From NCBI GenBank assembly GCA_965230045.1, contig OZ245940.1:3162001-3226000 (forward strand): DNA of 64,000 nt. The letters run 5' to 3'. The position numbers and the translations under genes are program-made. The first letter of the stretch is position 1. Each line of letters begins with the position of its first letter. Shown piece after piece: positions 7,975-18,600 of the stretch. Source of the DNA: G963662905 sp965230045 (GTDB lineage Bacteria; Bacteroidota; Bacteroidia; Bacteroidales; WRLA01). The notes beneath the pieces were generated by a model, which did not search any database, was not told the DNA's origin, and was given only the letters and a program-made list of their open reading frames with translations.

Positions 7975-10900
7975 TTAATAAACAATAAGCTTTTTGCTGA
8001 TAATAAATCCTTCCATTTGCAATTGCATCATATAAACACCAGCAGGAATATCTACAGGCAGGTTCACCATGCCATTGTGCGGGTTCAATGTACCGTCTTG
8101 GAGGATGCGTCCGCCCATATCGAGCAATTGATATGATTTTGCGCCATCATTTTGCAGATGGATATAGCCATTGGCATAATAAGCATGGATATGGCTTCCC
8201 TCCTGCTCCATCACCGCTGTTGTTGATTTAAGGTGGATGAAGAATCGGTTTTCATCGTCCATGCCCGGAACAAAGACATAGTTCATTTGGTCATCAATTT
8301 CAAATAACTGAGTTAAGAGCTTATCTTCGAATGTTGCTTCAAAGCTGCTGTTATCCGACAAGCTGAAATCGATTCGACATTCATCTGAATAACTGCTTTT
8401 TACTGCCAAAGGAATGGTAAGCTCACCTTCGTTCACAGCTACAGCACTGATGGCCAGCGGTTTTCCATCATCGCTTTTGGCATAAATCTGTGCTGCGTCA
8501 TCCAGCATCAATTTAAAGGCATCTTCTTTACCGCTAAATGCATCATGATAGGCATCACCCTTCCTGATGAGCAGTTCATCAGTAAAGGCATCCTGCTGCA
8601 ATTTGATACGGAGCGCCGATGACAGTTCTTCTTGCTTGAAACTATTTGCGCCATTATGAACCATAGCATGCGTGTTCAAACTCAAGCTTCCGTTTGCTGA
8701 ACCTTCAGATACTTTTACAAAGAAACCCTGACCTGCTGCTGCATATTGGGTTTGTCCATTAACGCCACCTGTTCCAATGGTATAGGTTTGATAAGCTCCT
8801 AGTCCACCATTAAGAACCGGATTCCAGAAATACAAGGTATTATCCACATTGCTAAGTAAATTCTCTGCATGTTCCAGATCAACAGTAGCAAGATGTGGGT
8901 TACCTGTCAGGTTAAAACCACTACTATAATTAAGCCCGGCAGGGTTTGAATTGGTCAGTGCAGGTTCTAAAATGAAAGCATCAAAATTCCCTTCGTATGT
9001 TACTACGGTGTTTTCAGGGGCACAAACCGATAATCCCTGATAACGCTCCAATTCTTCATTGGGATTTACAATTTCTGCCCAATCTTGTGTTGGCTCGGTA
9101 TATTCATTTACGAGAAATCCTGTAAAAGTTGAGGCTTGTGCATTATCGAGCATCGGCGTAAGATAATGCCATTGGCGGTTTACCGGATCGAGGCCATTTC
9201 CAGAGATATACTGCTGAACCTGAGGATTGGAAACATGCAATGTCCCCATATGATAAATAACTTCACCCCGACCGGTGGCATCTGCTTCGATTAAGAGGTT
9301 AGAAACATTAATGCTTCCGGGTTCCAGAGCAGTAAAACAAGCATTGGGTTCTACCGTCAGTTTAAGGATACTCTGGAATCCATCAGTGGCAGGATAACGA
9401 CCAGAAGCTACTTCAGGAATAAGGACGTGCGCATCATCTGGTGGAGGATTATCTGTGGACCAATTCCCTTTATTGAACCAATCCGTATCCTCAGCACCTG
9501 TCCAAACATGGATAATGGGCGATAAAACAGCATTGAGCGTAGTAACTTCCCCAGCTGTGAGCTGTACATTGGCCACATTTTTATCCTGATAAGCCGCGCT
9601 GCCGCTAAAAGTCACACCGTATGCACCCGGAGGAATTGCTTCAATCAAATAAGTACCATCCCAACCAGTAGTTGCTGTCAGAGCAGTACCATCAATACTT
9701 ACTTCTATTCCATGAACATTTGTGCCGGTAATTTCATCGCTTACCAGGCCACTGAGGCTTCCCAGGTTATCCGGCGTCATTTGGAAATCCAGAGTGGTAG
9801 TTTGCGTACCTACAATAGCCACATGAAGCACGGAATCGGTTTCATATTCATTTTTTGAGAAACGGATTTTATAATTAGCATCCGGGATAAGATGACCGAT
9901 ATAGTATGTGCCGTCCATTGTGGTTACCGTACTGCTTTCGGTAGGGCCAATAGCTTCTACGGTAACACCTGCCAGCGGATCACCTGAGAAAATATCCGTC
10001 ACAGTTCCGTCTATTGCACCTAAATCCATAATCGTAACAATAACCGTATCCTGCGCCTGGCAACCTTCTGCATCAGTAACTTCTACGATATATGTAGTGG
10101 TTTCGTCGGTTTCCACTTGAGTTACATTAGAATTTGGATCCGACAGTCCTTCTTCTGGAGTCCAAACATATTCGTAAGGTTCTTCACCATTATCGGCAGT
10201 TGCACTCAGCCATGCTACTTCATTTGGGTTGAGAAGCTTATCCTCACTAGCCTCAATGGTCAGTTCGCATGGGCAAGCTTTCAGGATAAAACCCTGATCT
10301 ACATTAAAGTAGCCACCATTTCGGCCATTGCCTGTAAATTCGTTTTGATTGGCACTTTGCATACTTGAAAAGAAAAACTTGATTGGGTGTGGGCCGCAGT
10401 CCTGAATAAAAGCAGCGGCAATTTCCTGAGCTGCGTCAGAGCTTGCTCCGCTAAGGTCCTGCACATGCGTAAAGCCTGTTTCGCCTTCAATATCATCAGT
10501 ACTTCCCTGCCACATATGGTAATAGATATCCATCTTAAAAAAGGGCATATCACCACCGAGCATTTCTTCACCATTTAGTTTAATAGAATATGTGCCCCCT
10601 GTATAGATACGCCATTCTTGAGCCGCGACCTCGTTCATTTCCCAGTCTTGTCCGCTGATATCATTGCCCAGGGTCATCATACCAAAGGAGATTTCCAGGT
10701 CGGCAGTTGTTTTACCGTTATTGGCAAGTGCCTGGTTAAGAGCCGGCCAGTTTACTGCATCGCCATTTCCTATCATTGCTTCATCGGAATCAGGGTCGAT
10801 ATTGCCATAATCGCGCGAAGCAAGGAAATAGTAAGCCACATCAATAGATGCGGGCGGCATTGGCAGGCCATGTCCGTCGATATCCGGTTCCGGACCCGTT

Positions 10901-12474
10901 CCGTTTGCATTCCATGCTGCTGCTCCCCTGTTATCATTTTCATTACCTTCAAAAGGGATATAAGCCAGACAACTGTCCATACTGGCAGAAAGCAGCGTAA
11001 CCCATTTGGTTACGGAGCTGCTTACCGTACCATCAGAAACAGTCAGTGTTACAGGATAAGCACCTCCGGTTACCCACTGGTTCACAGGGTTCTGAAGATT
11101 GGAATCTTCAACGCCATCATTATCAAAATCCCACGACCAGGAAGTAATTTCCGTACCATCGGCAGTGCTCAAATCAGTAAAAGATATATCTGTTAAAGCC
11201 GGCGCCAGCATGGGGTCAAATTCAAAATCGGCCGCGATATCGACAAAATCGCCAAAAACATAAGCCGCACCCCGACCTTCCAATGGGATATCGTGCCCAA
11301 TAGCTCCGATAAACGCCCTGTTGTCATCAATAGAAACCCTGTAACCAAACAGATCGCCACTGGCACCGTCAGAAGCAAAAACTTCCTGGAGGAAATCCCA
11401 GTTTCCGGTATCTTCATTCAGTTCATAGATAAATGCCGCACCAAGCTGATCCCAATCATCATTATAATAATCTTCATCGCCCACAATGATATGATTTCCT
11501 TTTATATCAATAGAATAACCATACTTTTGGGGATTATTCTCGGTCAGTATCTGAATTTCCACCCATTCATCATCATCGTTTTTCTTAAAAACATAAACTT
11601 TGTCCCTGTTTTCTGTACCCACGATTGCATAATCGCCATCAATGGCCACACTGAATCCGAAATGAGCGCCGGAATTAATATCGCTGGATAATATTTGCTG
11701 TTCCAGATTCCAATCATCGCCATCGAAATGATACAGAAAAGCAGAACCATTATTGCTCATGCCATCATCATCGGTTTCATAAGCACCGACAATGATCCAG
11801 TCACCACTGACACCGACACTATATCCAAAATAATCAAACCTTTCAGGGTCGTCCAGATGGAGGTAAGCTTCCTGTTCCCAAAGGCCATTGGCATCGTTAT
11901 AATCATAAACAAAGGCGCCTCCTTCGTAATTGCCATCGGTAACACATTTCCTTGGTGCCCCGGCAATGGCTTTATCGCCATCCATATCAACCGATTGACC
12001 AAAATATTCTGTATTATGGAAATTGGGATCGGTTACCATTTGCATGCTTTCCCAAAGATTTCCGTTCTTCTTATAAAAAAATACAGTTCCTGATGGACCT
12101 GCCTGATCATCACAGTCGGCATCCCATCCGTATGCACCAACCATAACAAAATTGTCGTTACCGGACAATGCGTAACCATAGAGAGTACTTACTGTAGAAG
12201 GACCGCCACAGGTAGGGTCTTCGTTGAGCTGATCCACTTCCACCCAACTTTCATCTTCAAAGTGGTAAACCCTCACCTTTCCTCCGATTCCGCTTGTCTG
12301 TAGTTCACTGGCTACAAATGCATAATCGTTGTGAATAAAAATCTCGGAACCGAAACTGATATAGGTTCCGGCAACGATATCGGGAGACAGCTTTGTCTCG
12401 ACCAACTGCGCTGAAACACCCATCACAAAGAAGACGGGCAAAATGAATAAAAAGTGTTGTACAAACCATTTCAT
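7975..12474 (-). CDS. Giant T9SS surface protein: FG-GAP repeats, PKD, CarboxypepD-like domains
   Basis: A 1499-aa protein with signal peptide MKWFVQHFLFILPVFFVMGVSAQ. From the N-terminus it has about seven FG-GAP-type repeats (for example FGYSVGVSGDWIIVGAYE) forming a propeller at about 25-410, a PKD domain (SWSWDFDNDGVEDSN) near 440-500, and a region with no clear family. A PKD/gliding-type Ig module (TTTYIVEVTDAEGCQ) follows near 790, then two carboxypeptidase-regulatory-like folds (GTVTDIFSGDPLAGV and SGLVSDEITGTNVHG). A C-terminal module from HVWTGAEDTDW (about 986) onward is shared with the two other giant proteins in the window. The last ~75 residues are a T9SS sorting domain ending LIVY. 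It is probably a surface or released adhesin-like protein. Its promoter region is shared with the divergent LytTR regulator operon. Confidence 0.88.
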   Translation of the reverse strand: MKWFVQHFLFILPVFFVMGVSAQLVETKLSPDIVAGTYISFGSEIFIHNDYAFVASELQTSGIGGKVRVYHFEDESWVEVDQLNEDPTCGGPSTVSTLYGYALSGNDNFVMVGAYGWDADCDDQAGPSGTVFFYKKNGNLWESMQMVTDPNFHNTEYFGQSVDMDGDKAIAGAPRKCVTDGNYEGGAFVYDYNDANGLWEQEAYLHLDDPERFDYFGYSVGVSGDWIIVGAYETDDDGMSNNGSAFLYHFDGDDWNLEQQILSSDINSGAHFGFSVAIDGDYAIVGTENRDKVYVFKKNDDDEWVEIQILTENNPQKYGYSIDIKGNHIIVGDEDYYNDDWDQLGAAFIYELNEDTGNWDFLQEVFASDGASGDLFGYRVSIDDNRAFIGAIGHDIPLEGRGAAYVFGDFVDIAADFEFDPMLAPALTDISFTDLSTADGTEITSWSWDFDNDGVEDSNLQNPVNQWVTGGAYPVTLTVSDGTVSSSVTKWVTLLSASMDSCLAYIPFEGNENDNRGAAAWNANGTGPEPDIDGHGLPMPPASIDVAYYFLASRDYGNIDPDSDEAMIGNGDAVNWPALNQALANNGKTTADLEISFGMMTLGNDISGQDWEMNEVAAQEWRIYTGGTYSIKLNGEEMLGGDMPFFKMDIYYHMWQGSTDDIEGETGFTHVQDLSGASSDAAQEIAAAFIQDCGPHPIKFFFSSMQSANQNEFTGNGRNGGYFNVDQGFILKACPCELTIEASEDKLLNPNEVAWLSATADNGEEPYEYVWTPEEGLSDPNSNVTQVETDETTTYIVEVTDAEGCQAQDTVIVTIMDLGAIDGTVTDIFSGDPLAGVTVEAIGPTESSTVTTMDGTYYIGHLIPDANYKIRFSKNEYETDSVLHVAIVGTQTTTLDFQMTPDNLGSLSGLVSDEITGTNVHGIEVSIDGTALTATTGWDGTYLIEAIPPGAYGVTFSGSAAYQDKNVANVQLTAGEVTTLNAVLSPIIHVWTGAEDTDWFNKGNWSTDNPPPDDAHVLIPEVASGRYPATDGFQSILKLTVEPNACFTALEPGSINVSNLLIEADATGRGEVIYHMGTLHVSNPQVQQYISGNGLDPVNRQWHYLTPMLDNAQASTFTGFLVNEYTEPTQDWAEIVNPNEELERYQGLSVCAPENTVVTYEGNFDAFILEPALTNSNPAGLNYSSGFNLTGNPHLATVDLEHAENLLSNVDNTLYFWNPVLNGGLGAYQTYTIGTGGVNGQTQYAAAGQGFFVKVSEGSANGSLSLNTHAMVHNGANSFKQEELSSALRIKLQQDAFTDELLIRKGDAYHDAFSGKEDAFKLMLDDAAQIYAKSDDGKPLAISAVAVNEGELTIPLAVKSSYSDECRIDFSLSDNSSFEATFEDKLLTQLFEIDDQMNYVFVPGMDDENRFFIHLKSTTAVMEQEGSHIHAYYANGYIHLQNDGAKSYQLLDMGGRILQDGTLNPHNGMVNLPVDIPAGVYMMQLQMEGFIISKKLIVY

Positions 12475-12500
12475 AACCTCAAATTTTAATTGTTCGAGAC

Positions 12501-12508
12501 CAAAAGTA
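12501..12508 (-). promoter_or_regulatory. -7 element of the 1499-aa protein gene
   Basis: The minus strand reads TACTTTTG, matching TAnnTTTG, 26 bases before the ATG. A TTTG lies 14 bases further upstream, closer than the usual 17-23, so only the -7 box is called. Confidence 0.4.
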
Positions 12509-12570
12509 CAGCCCTATATAAGCAAAGAAAACCCTCTCTTTAAATCCGGTTCTAAAAAACTTAAAAGCGG

Positions 12571-12605
12571 TTTTGTCCTATTTTAATTTGGAAAGCTTAT
12601 ATTTG
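12571..12605 (+). promoter_or_regulatory. Bacteroidota-type promoter of the LytTR regulator operon
   Basis: TTTTG at 12571-12575 and TATATTTG at 12598-12605 are separated by 22 bases, close to the Bacteroidota consensus TTTG..TAnnTTTG. The ATG follows 48 bases downstream. Confidence 0.6.
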
Positions 12606-12653
12606 CAAGGAGCAGGCAAAAAAATTCAAATATCAGGTCAAAAAATCTAAAAC

Positions 12654-13397
12654 ATGCTGCGAACAATAATAATAGATGACGAAGAGAAAAGCAGGCGTTT
12701 ATTGAAAAACCTACTGAAATTATTACCCTACAAGATTAACATAATAGATGAAGCCGATGATGTTGAGAGTGGCATTTCAACGATTGAGAAAAATAAGCCT
12801 GATCTGGTCTTCCTGGATATACACTTACGGAATGGCCTGGGTTTTGATATCCTTGAAAACATCAAAAAGAAAAACTTTAAAGTTATTTTTACAACAGCAT
12901 ACGATCAATACGCTATTCGCGCCTTCCGTTTCAGTGCCATTGATTATCTGCTAAAACCCATTGACCCTGAGCTTTTGGCAGAAGCTCTCGATCGAGCTCA
13001 AAAGTTACATTCCAGTGATAGCATGATCGATGAAAAGCTAAAAATAGCACGCAACAAAGGCGCAAATTTTAACCGACTGGCCCTTAGTACTTCTGAAGGG
13101 ATACACTTTGTAAATACAAAGGACATTATATACTGCAAAGGTGAAGGAAGTTATACCAGCTTCTTTCTTAATAATGATAAGTCTGTAATTATTTCCAAAG
13201 GGATTAAAGAGTATGATGAGCTGCTCAAACCTCAGGGTTTTTACAGGACACATCAATCCTTCCTTGTCAATATCAACCAAATTGATCAATTTCTAAAAGA
13301 AGATGGCGGCACTCTCCTAATGAAAAACGGAATCAAAATAATGGTAAGCCGCCGAAAAAAGGAAAAACTCATCGAAATTCTTCTTAATCACAATTAA
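12654..13397 (+). CDS. LytTR-family response regulator
   Basis: A 247-aa protein with an N-terminal receiver domain (1-120; acidic IDDEE at 7-11, phospho-acceptor Asp55 in LVFLDIHL, TTAYDQ at 80-85, Lys101 in LLKPID) and a C-terminal LytTR DNA-binding domain (about 145-245; FVNTKDIIYCKGEGSY, FYRTHQSFLVNI). It would bind DNA after phosphorylation by the TPR kinase encoded 6 bp downstream. The pair is a LytS/LytR-like two-component system of the Bacteroidota type. It is divergent from the 1499-aa T9SS protein gene across 179 bp, so that gene is a plausible target; this is inference from position. Confidence 0.92.
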   Translation: MLRTIIIDDEEKSRRLLKNLLKLLPYKINIIDEADDVESGISTIEKNKPDLVFLDIHLRNGLGFDILENIKKKNFKVIFTTAYDQYAIRAFRFSAIDYLLKPIDPELLAEALDRAQKLHSSDSMIDEKLKIARNKGANFNRLALSTSEGIHFVNTKDIIYCKGEGSYTSFFLNNDKSVIISKGIKEYDELLKPQGFYRTHQSFLVNINQIDQFLKEDGGTLLMKNGIKIMVSRRKKEKLIEILLNHN

Positions 13398-13403
13398 AAA
13401 AAC

Positions 13404-15605
13404 ATGAATCCAAGCGTCCAACAGCTTCGTAAAATCCCCTTTGCCTTATTACTTCTCTGGGTATTTGTTTTATTTACTCTTTCAGCTAATTCTCAAATTA
13501 GAGATACCGATACGACTTTGTTATATCAAAGGTATCTGGAAAAAGCAAAAAAACATTATAATAGCAATAGCGACAGCATGTTAGATTATTGCGACAAAGC
13601 TTATTGTATTGCTGTTGAACAAGATTTAAAAGAGGTTCAGGCTCAATGTTTAAAGCTAAAAGGATATTTTTCCCGCAAACAACGAAAATTAGATACCGCT
13701 CAAATATACCTTAGACAGGCCGCGAATTTATATCTGTCATCAGGCCATCAGGCAGAAGCCGGTGAAATATTCAGAAATCAGTCTATTATTTATGAGCAAA
13801 TTGGCAAAATTGATAGCTCCATAATATTTATTGACAAGGCAATAGAGATATTTACAAAAGCAGGAGATTCCAGTAGCCTTGCCAAAACATGGCTTAGCCG
13901 GGGTAGTTTTTTTGAAGCCAAAGGAGATTACGAACAAGCTTTGAAGGATAAAAATTATGCTTTGGAGATTAATCAATCAATACAAGATACAGATGGAATC
14001 GCATCGGCCTATAATAATCTGGGTGTTTTGTTTTTTTATATGTCCGATTACAAAAAATCAGTGGACAACCTCCTCAAATCGGCTCGAATTAAAGAAGAAA
14101 ACGGGGATAAAAGCAGCCTGCTATCTTCCTATATTAATATCGGTTCCATTTATCAGGTTTCGGAAGATTTTGATAATGCGCTGGTTTACTACGATAAAGC
14201 ATTGGAGCTTGCCAAAGATCTGGACGATTTTTACACACAAACGTCTGCATTAAACAACAAAGCCCTTGTTTATCAGGAGTTAAATAAAAATGCAGAAGCA
14301 ATTTCATCTTTTAAACAAGCTATCACCATTGCCCGCGCGCATCATTTTCAGAGAAACCTTTATGTAGCCTTAGGCAATACCGGTTTAATATATGCCAGCG
14401 AAAACAAGCACGCAGAAGCAATAAAAACCTATGAACAGGCGCTGAAACTCAAAAAGGAATCAGGAGACAAACGCGAAATAGCCAAAACCCTGGTCAATAT
14501 CGGTGAAAGCCTGCTGAAATTAAATAAACCACAACAAGCAATTGTCCGTTTTCGTGAAAGCCTTGAGCTCTCCAAAAGCATCGATGACCTATACACACAA
14601 TTTGAGGCCAGCATAGGACTCAGCGAAGCCCTGAAAGCCAGCGGTAAATACAGGGAAGCATTACGTTATTACGAGTTGTACAGCCAAACAAAAGATTCGG
14701 TTTACGATATCGAAAGCCGGCAGGAAATAGCGGAATTACAGACTCAATACGAAACCGAGAAAAAGGAGGCACACATTAAAGAACTGGAACAAGAGCAAGA
14801 AATCCGGGACCTGCGCATACACAAACAGGAAAGTGAGCTTACCAACCAACGGCTGATTTTCGGCTCAATTGCGATTGTGCTGGTTTTCACAATCTTAATT
14901 GGGATACTCCTTTTTAGCCGTTATCGTTTAAAACAGCAAAGCCTGCGCAATGAGCTTGAAAAGAAGAAGCTCGAAATAGAGCAACGCTTAGTCCGATCGC
15001 AAATTAACCCGCATTTTATTTTTAATGCACTCAACTCCATTCAATCCTTTATGGCGGATAACAATACCATGAGCGGTTTGTCGTATTTATCGAAATTTGC
15101 ACGCCTGATGCGCCTGATCCTGGAAAATTCACGAATGCCATATGTAGGACTTGATGCTGAAATCGAAAGTCTTAAGCTAAACCTGGAACTGGAAAAAATG
15201 CGCTTTGAAGACCGCTTTGAATTTCGAATTGACATTGATGAAACGATAGAGACCGACTTCATCGGGATCCCTCCCATGGTTGCACAGCCTTTTGTAGAAA
15301 ATGCTGTACTGCATGCTTTTCCTGATAAATTAAGCGGAGGCTTGATTGAACTAAAATATGAACTTAAAAACGAAATGCTCCGCTGCATCATCCGTGATAA
15401 CGGAATAGGCCGGAAAGCTTCCTCAAAGGGCAAAAAGCCTTCAGGAAAAAGCTCACTGGGCATGCAGCTTACTACTGAGCGCCTTGAATTGATGCGGCAA
15501 AATACCGGACAGGAAGTCAGCATTCAAATCAATGACCTGAAAGACAGCCAGGGCAAAGGCTGTGGAACAGAAGTGATTTTGGATTTACCTGTTGCCGAGG
15601 TATAG
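13404..15605 (+). CDS. TPR-containing LytS-type sensor histidine kinase
   Basis: A 733-aa protein with a signal-anchor or signal peptide (about 12-30), then a long array of TPR repeats (about 35-430; for example IYQVSEDFDNALVYYDKALE), a coiled-coil stretch rich in Glu/Lys, a TM helix near 483-506 and a cytoplasmic kinase. The kinase is of the His_kinase type: QINPHFIFNALNSIQ with His537, followed by a HATPase_c region with PFVENAVLHAF (N-box) and DNGIGRK (G-box). The periplasmic TPR domain probably senses a protein or peptide signal. It is co-transcribed with the LytTR regulator, 6 bp upstream, which should be its partner. Its stop lies 28 bp from the stop of the convergent hybrid kinase gene. 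Confidence 0.9.
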   Translation: MNPSVQQLRKIPFALLLLWVFVLFTLSANSQIRDTDTTLLYQRYLEKAKKHYNSNSDSMLDYCDKAYCIAVEQDLKEVQAQCLKLKGYFSRKQRKLDTAQIYLRQAANLYLSSGHQAEAGEIFRNQSIIYEQIGKIDSSIIFIDKAIEIFTKAGDSSSLAKTWLSRGSFFEAKGDYEQALKDKNYALEINQSIQDTDGIASAYNNLGVLFFYMSDYKKSVDNLLKSARIKEENGDKSSLLSSYINIGSIYQVSEDFDNALVYYDKALELAKDLDDFYTQTSALNNKALVYQELNKNAEAISSFKQAITIARAHHFQRNLYVALGNTGLIYASENKHAEAIKTYEQALKLKKESGDKREIAKTLVNIGESLLKLNKPQQAIVRFRESLELSKSIDDLYTQFEASIGLSEALKASGKYREALRYYELYSQTKDSVYDIESRQEIAELQTQYETEKKEAHIKELEQEQEIRDLRIHKQESELTNQRLIFGSIAIVLVFTILIGILLFSRYRLKQQSLRNELEKKKLEIEQRLVRSQINPHFIFNALNSIQSFMADNNTMSGLSYLSKFARLMRLILENSRMPYVGLDAEIESLKLNLELEKMRFEDRFEFRIDIDETIETDFIGIPPMVAQPFVENAVLHAFPDKLSGGLIELKYELKNEMLRCIIRDNGIGRKASSKGKKPSGKSSLGMQLTTERLELMRQNTGQEVSIQINDLKDSQGKGCGTEVILDLPVAEV

Positions 15606-15633
15606 CTTTGAGGATACCCGCAGTAATTTGTGA

Positions 15634-18600
15634 TTATTTCTCTTTCGCTTTATGATATTCTTGTGGGCTGCATTGGTATAAATGGCGGAACATACGCGAA
15701 AAATAGGCCGGATTATTGAAACCACTGGCATAGGCTGTATCCGCAATATTTCGAAAGGCGCCTTTTTCGAGCAGGGTTTTAGCATACTGCAGGCGGATTT
15801 GGCGGATAAATTCAACAGGCGACAAATCAGTCAACTCTTTGATCCTCCTCCTGAGTTGGCGTTCACCAAGACAGGCTTTGTCGCTGAGTTGTGCCAGGCC
15901 GTAGGCACTGTCCGAAATATGCTCCATCACATCATCGCGCAGCTTTTTAAGAAATTCCTGATCTTCGCTGGCTACTGTTGCTTTTTCGATATCCAGCTTC
16001 AGGATTTTCCGGGCAAATTTCTCTTCAAGATGTTTGCGCTTTTGAAGGAGATTGCGTACCCTGACTTTTAATTCATTGCTGTTAAAAGGTTTTGTAATGT
16101 AAGCATCCGCTTTCAACTCATAGCTTTTCAGCCGGTCTTCATCCTCATTTTTTGCCGTAAGCAACAGAAACAACAAGTCTTCAGTTTCTTTATGCTTTCT
16201 GAGCTCCTGCAGAAGGCGCAAACCGTCCATTTCAGGCATCATTAAATCAGAAAGCACCAGATCGGGCATTTGCTGCCGAACCGCCTGCAATGCCTGCTTC
16301 CCGTTTATTGCAGTGCGCACATGGCAAATATCCGAAAGCTCTTTCGCGATATAATCACGCATCTCATCCTGATCCTCAACCACAAGCACGGAAAAAGCAT
16401 TTTCCGTATTATTTTGACAATCTGTTGACCATTCAAATTCATTTTGCGGAGGAAGCTCATTATTTTCGCGTGTGCCTTGCTTTTCCTGTAGCAGGTCCTC
16501 CTCGCTGAAATGTTCTTTTCCTTTTGGAATGTGCACCGAAAAAACGCTTCCTTTCCCTTCCGTACTTTCCACGTGGATGGCGCCTTTATGCAGTTCCACC
16601 AGCTCTTTGCTCAACTCCAGGCCAATACCACTGCTCCCCGATTCCAAAGATGAGGTGCCGGCACGATAAAAACGGTCAAAAATATGCGGAAGGTCGCTTT
16701 TAGAAATGCCACGGCCTGTATCGCTTACACTGATGCAAACAAAATCATCTACATCTTGCAAAGCGACAACTATCTCCCCCTCCTCATCAATAGCTTTAAT
16801 GGCATTGGAAATCAAATTATTGAATACGATTTCCATTTTTTCGGCATCAAAATACAAAGGACAATGATCAGGTTTTGCCCGTAAATCCATGCGGATATCC
16901 TTCTTGCGGCTGAGCCCGGATTGAAAAGAGAGCATTATTCGTTTTAGAAATGCAATACTTTCATGTTCAGAAACTTGCAGATGCACTTTCCCTGATCTCA
17001 GGCGTGTAAGGCTCAAAAGTTCATCGATGAGCAATTGAAGTTTTCGGGTGTTTTTTGAAGCCAGTTTCAGCCGGAGGTATTGTTCCTCAGGCAAATTATC
17101 GCCAGCATCTCTCAAAAAGTCTTCCAAAGGTGCTTGTATCAGCGTAAGTGGCGTACGGAACTCATGTGCGATATTGGCAAAAAAACTGTTTTTGGCCTTG
17201 TCGAGCTGTTTGAGCCTGGTATTTTGACCTTCCAATGTCAGCTTCTGCTGTTCAATTTGCAAACTCTGTGCTGCCAGTGCTTCATTTTTCTTTTGCAGTG
17301 ATTTTGATAAGCGGAATTTCATGCGATATGCATAAAACACGATGGCCGCCAAAATCAGGAGGCCCAGGCCAAAGAAAAGAGACCATTGGCTTTTCTGACG
17401 GTTGCGCTCCGCATTGAGTTGCTCCATTTCTTTTTCCTGCATCAAGCGGTTGATGCGGCTTTCATCCTGTGCTTTCTGATAACGTAGTTCCGAAGCTGCA
17501 ATGCGTTCATCTGCTTCAATGGATTTCAGGCTATCGCTGATATGGCTGGCATTGCGAAAGTAGCGCAATGCCTTATCAATATTTCCGGTTTTTTCAAAAT
17601 ATTCCGACATTAGTTCATACACATGGCTCAGCTGATGCCGGTTGCCACATTCTACAAAAATATCGCGGCATGCTTTCAGTTTCGGAAGCACCCCTTCCAT
17701 TTTACCCTGGCGAAATTCCGATTCCGCAATATCCAACTGCACATAAGCCACACTTTCTTTTGCTCCCAATTTTTCATTGATTGCCAAGGCTTTATTCAGA
17801 TACCCAAGTGCATCTTTTGTCTGTCCAAGCGAAAGCAGGACATTCCCGATCTGGGCATAAACCATAGCTTCGTTGGCCCGATCTTTTTTATCGATAAAAA
17901 TTTCCAAAGCCTGATAAAAATGCGGCAATGCTTCTTCATATTTTTCCTGCATATTGAGGGCATTCCCAATATTTGCCTCACAACTGGCAATACCAAAGGC
18001 ATCCTTGTTTAATTGCCGGATTTTTAATGATTTATGATAATACTCCAATGCTTTATCCAAATTTCCCAAATTAAAATACACAATACCGATATTGCTCAGG
18101 GTCAGCCCCTGCCCTTCCTGGTTGTTATGTTTTTCGTGCAATGCCAATGCCTCGAAATAATAATCCAGGGCATCGCGGAAATTACTCATTGAACTCAGTG
18201 CCAGCGCAATATTATTAATCAAAACAGCCGCCCTGGCTTCCTGGTCCAAATCAAGATAAATTTGGTATGATTTACGGTAGAAGTGCGCTGCTTTTTCAAA
18301 ATCTGTCAGATACCAAAAAACCGTCCCGCGCGTATTGTAAACAGCGGCCATGCCCGTGCTGTCACCCAGCATACGGTTGTATTTTTCAGCAGTATCCAGA
18401 TATTGTACCGCCTGATTATAACGTGATGTATTTTTAAATACAATGGCTTTATAATTTGCAGCCCTTGCAATACCTTTTATATAATCAATTCCACGGCTAA
18501 TGCTATCTGCTTCAGTTGTAAACCTCAGGGCTTCGTCCGGATTTTGGTAATTAAGTTTGTATGCAAGCTGGTTCAGGATATCCACCCTTTCAATGCCCCT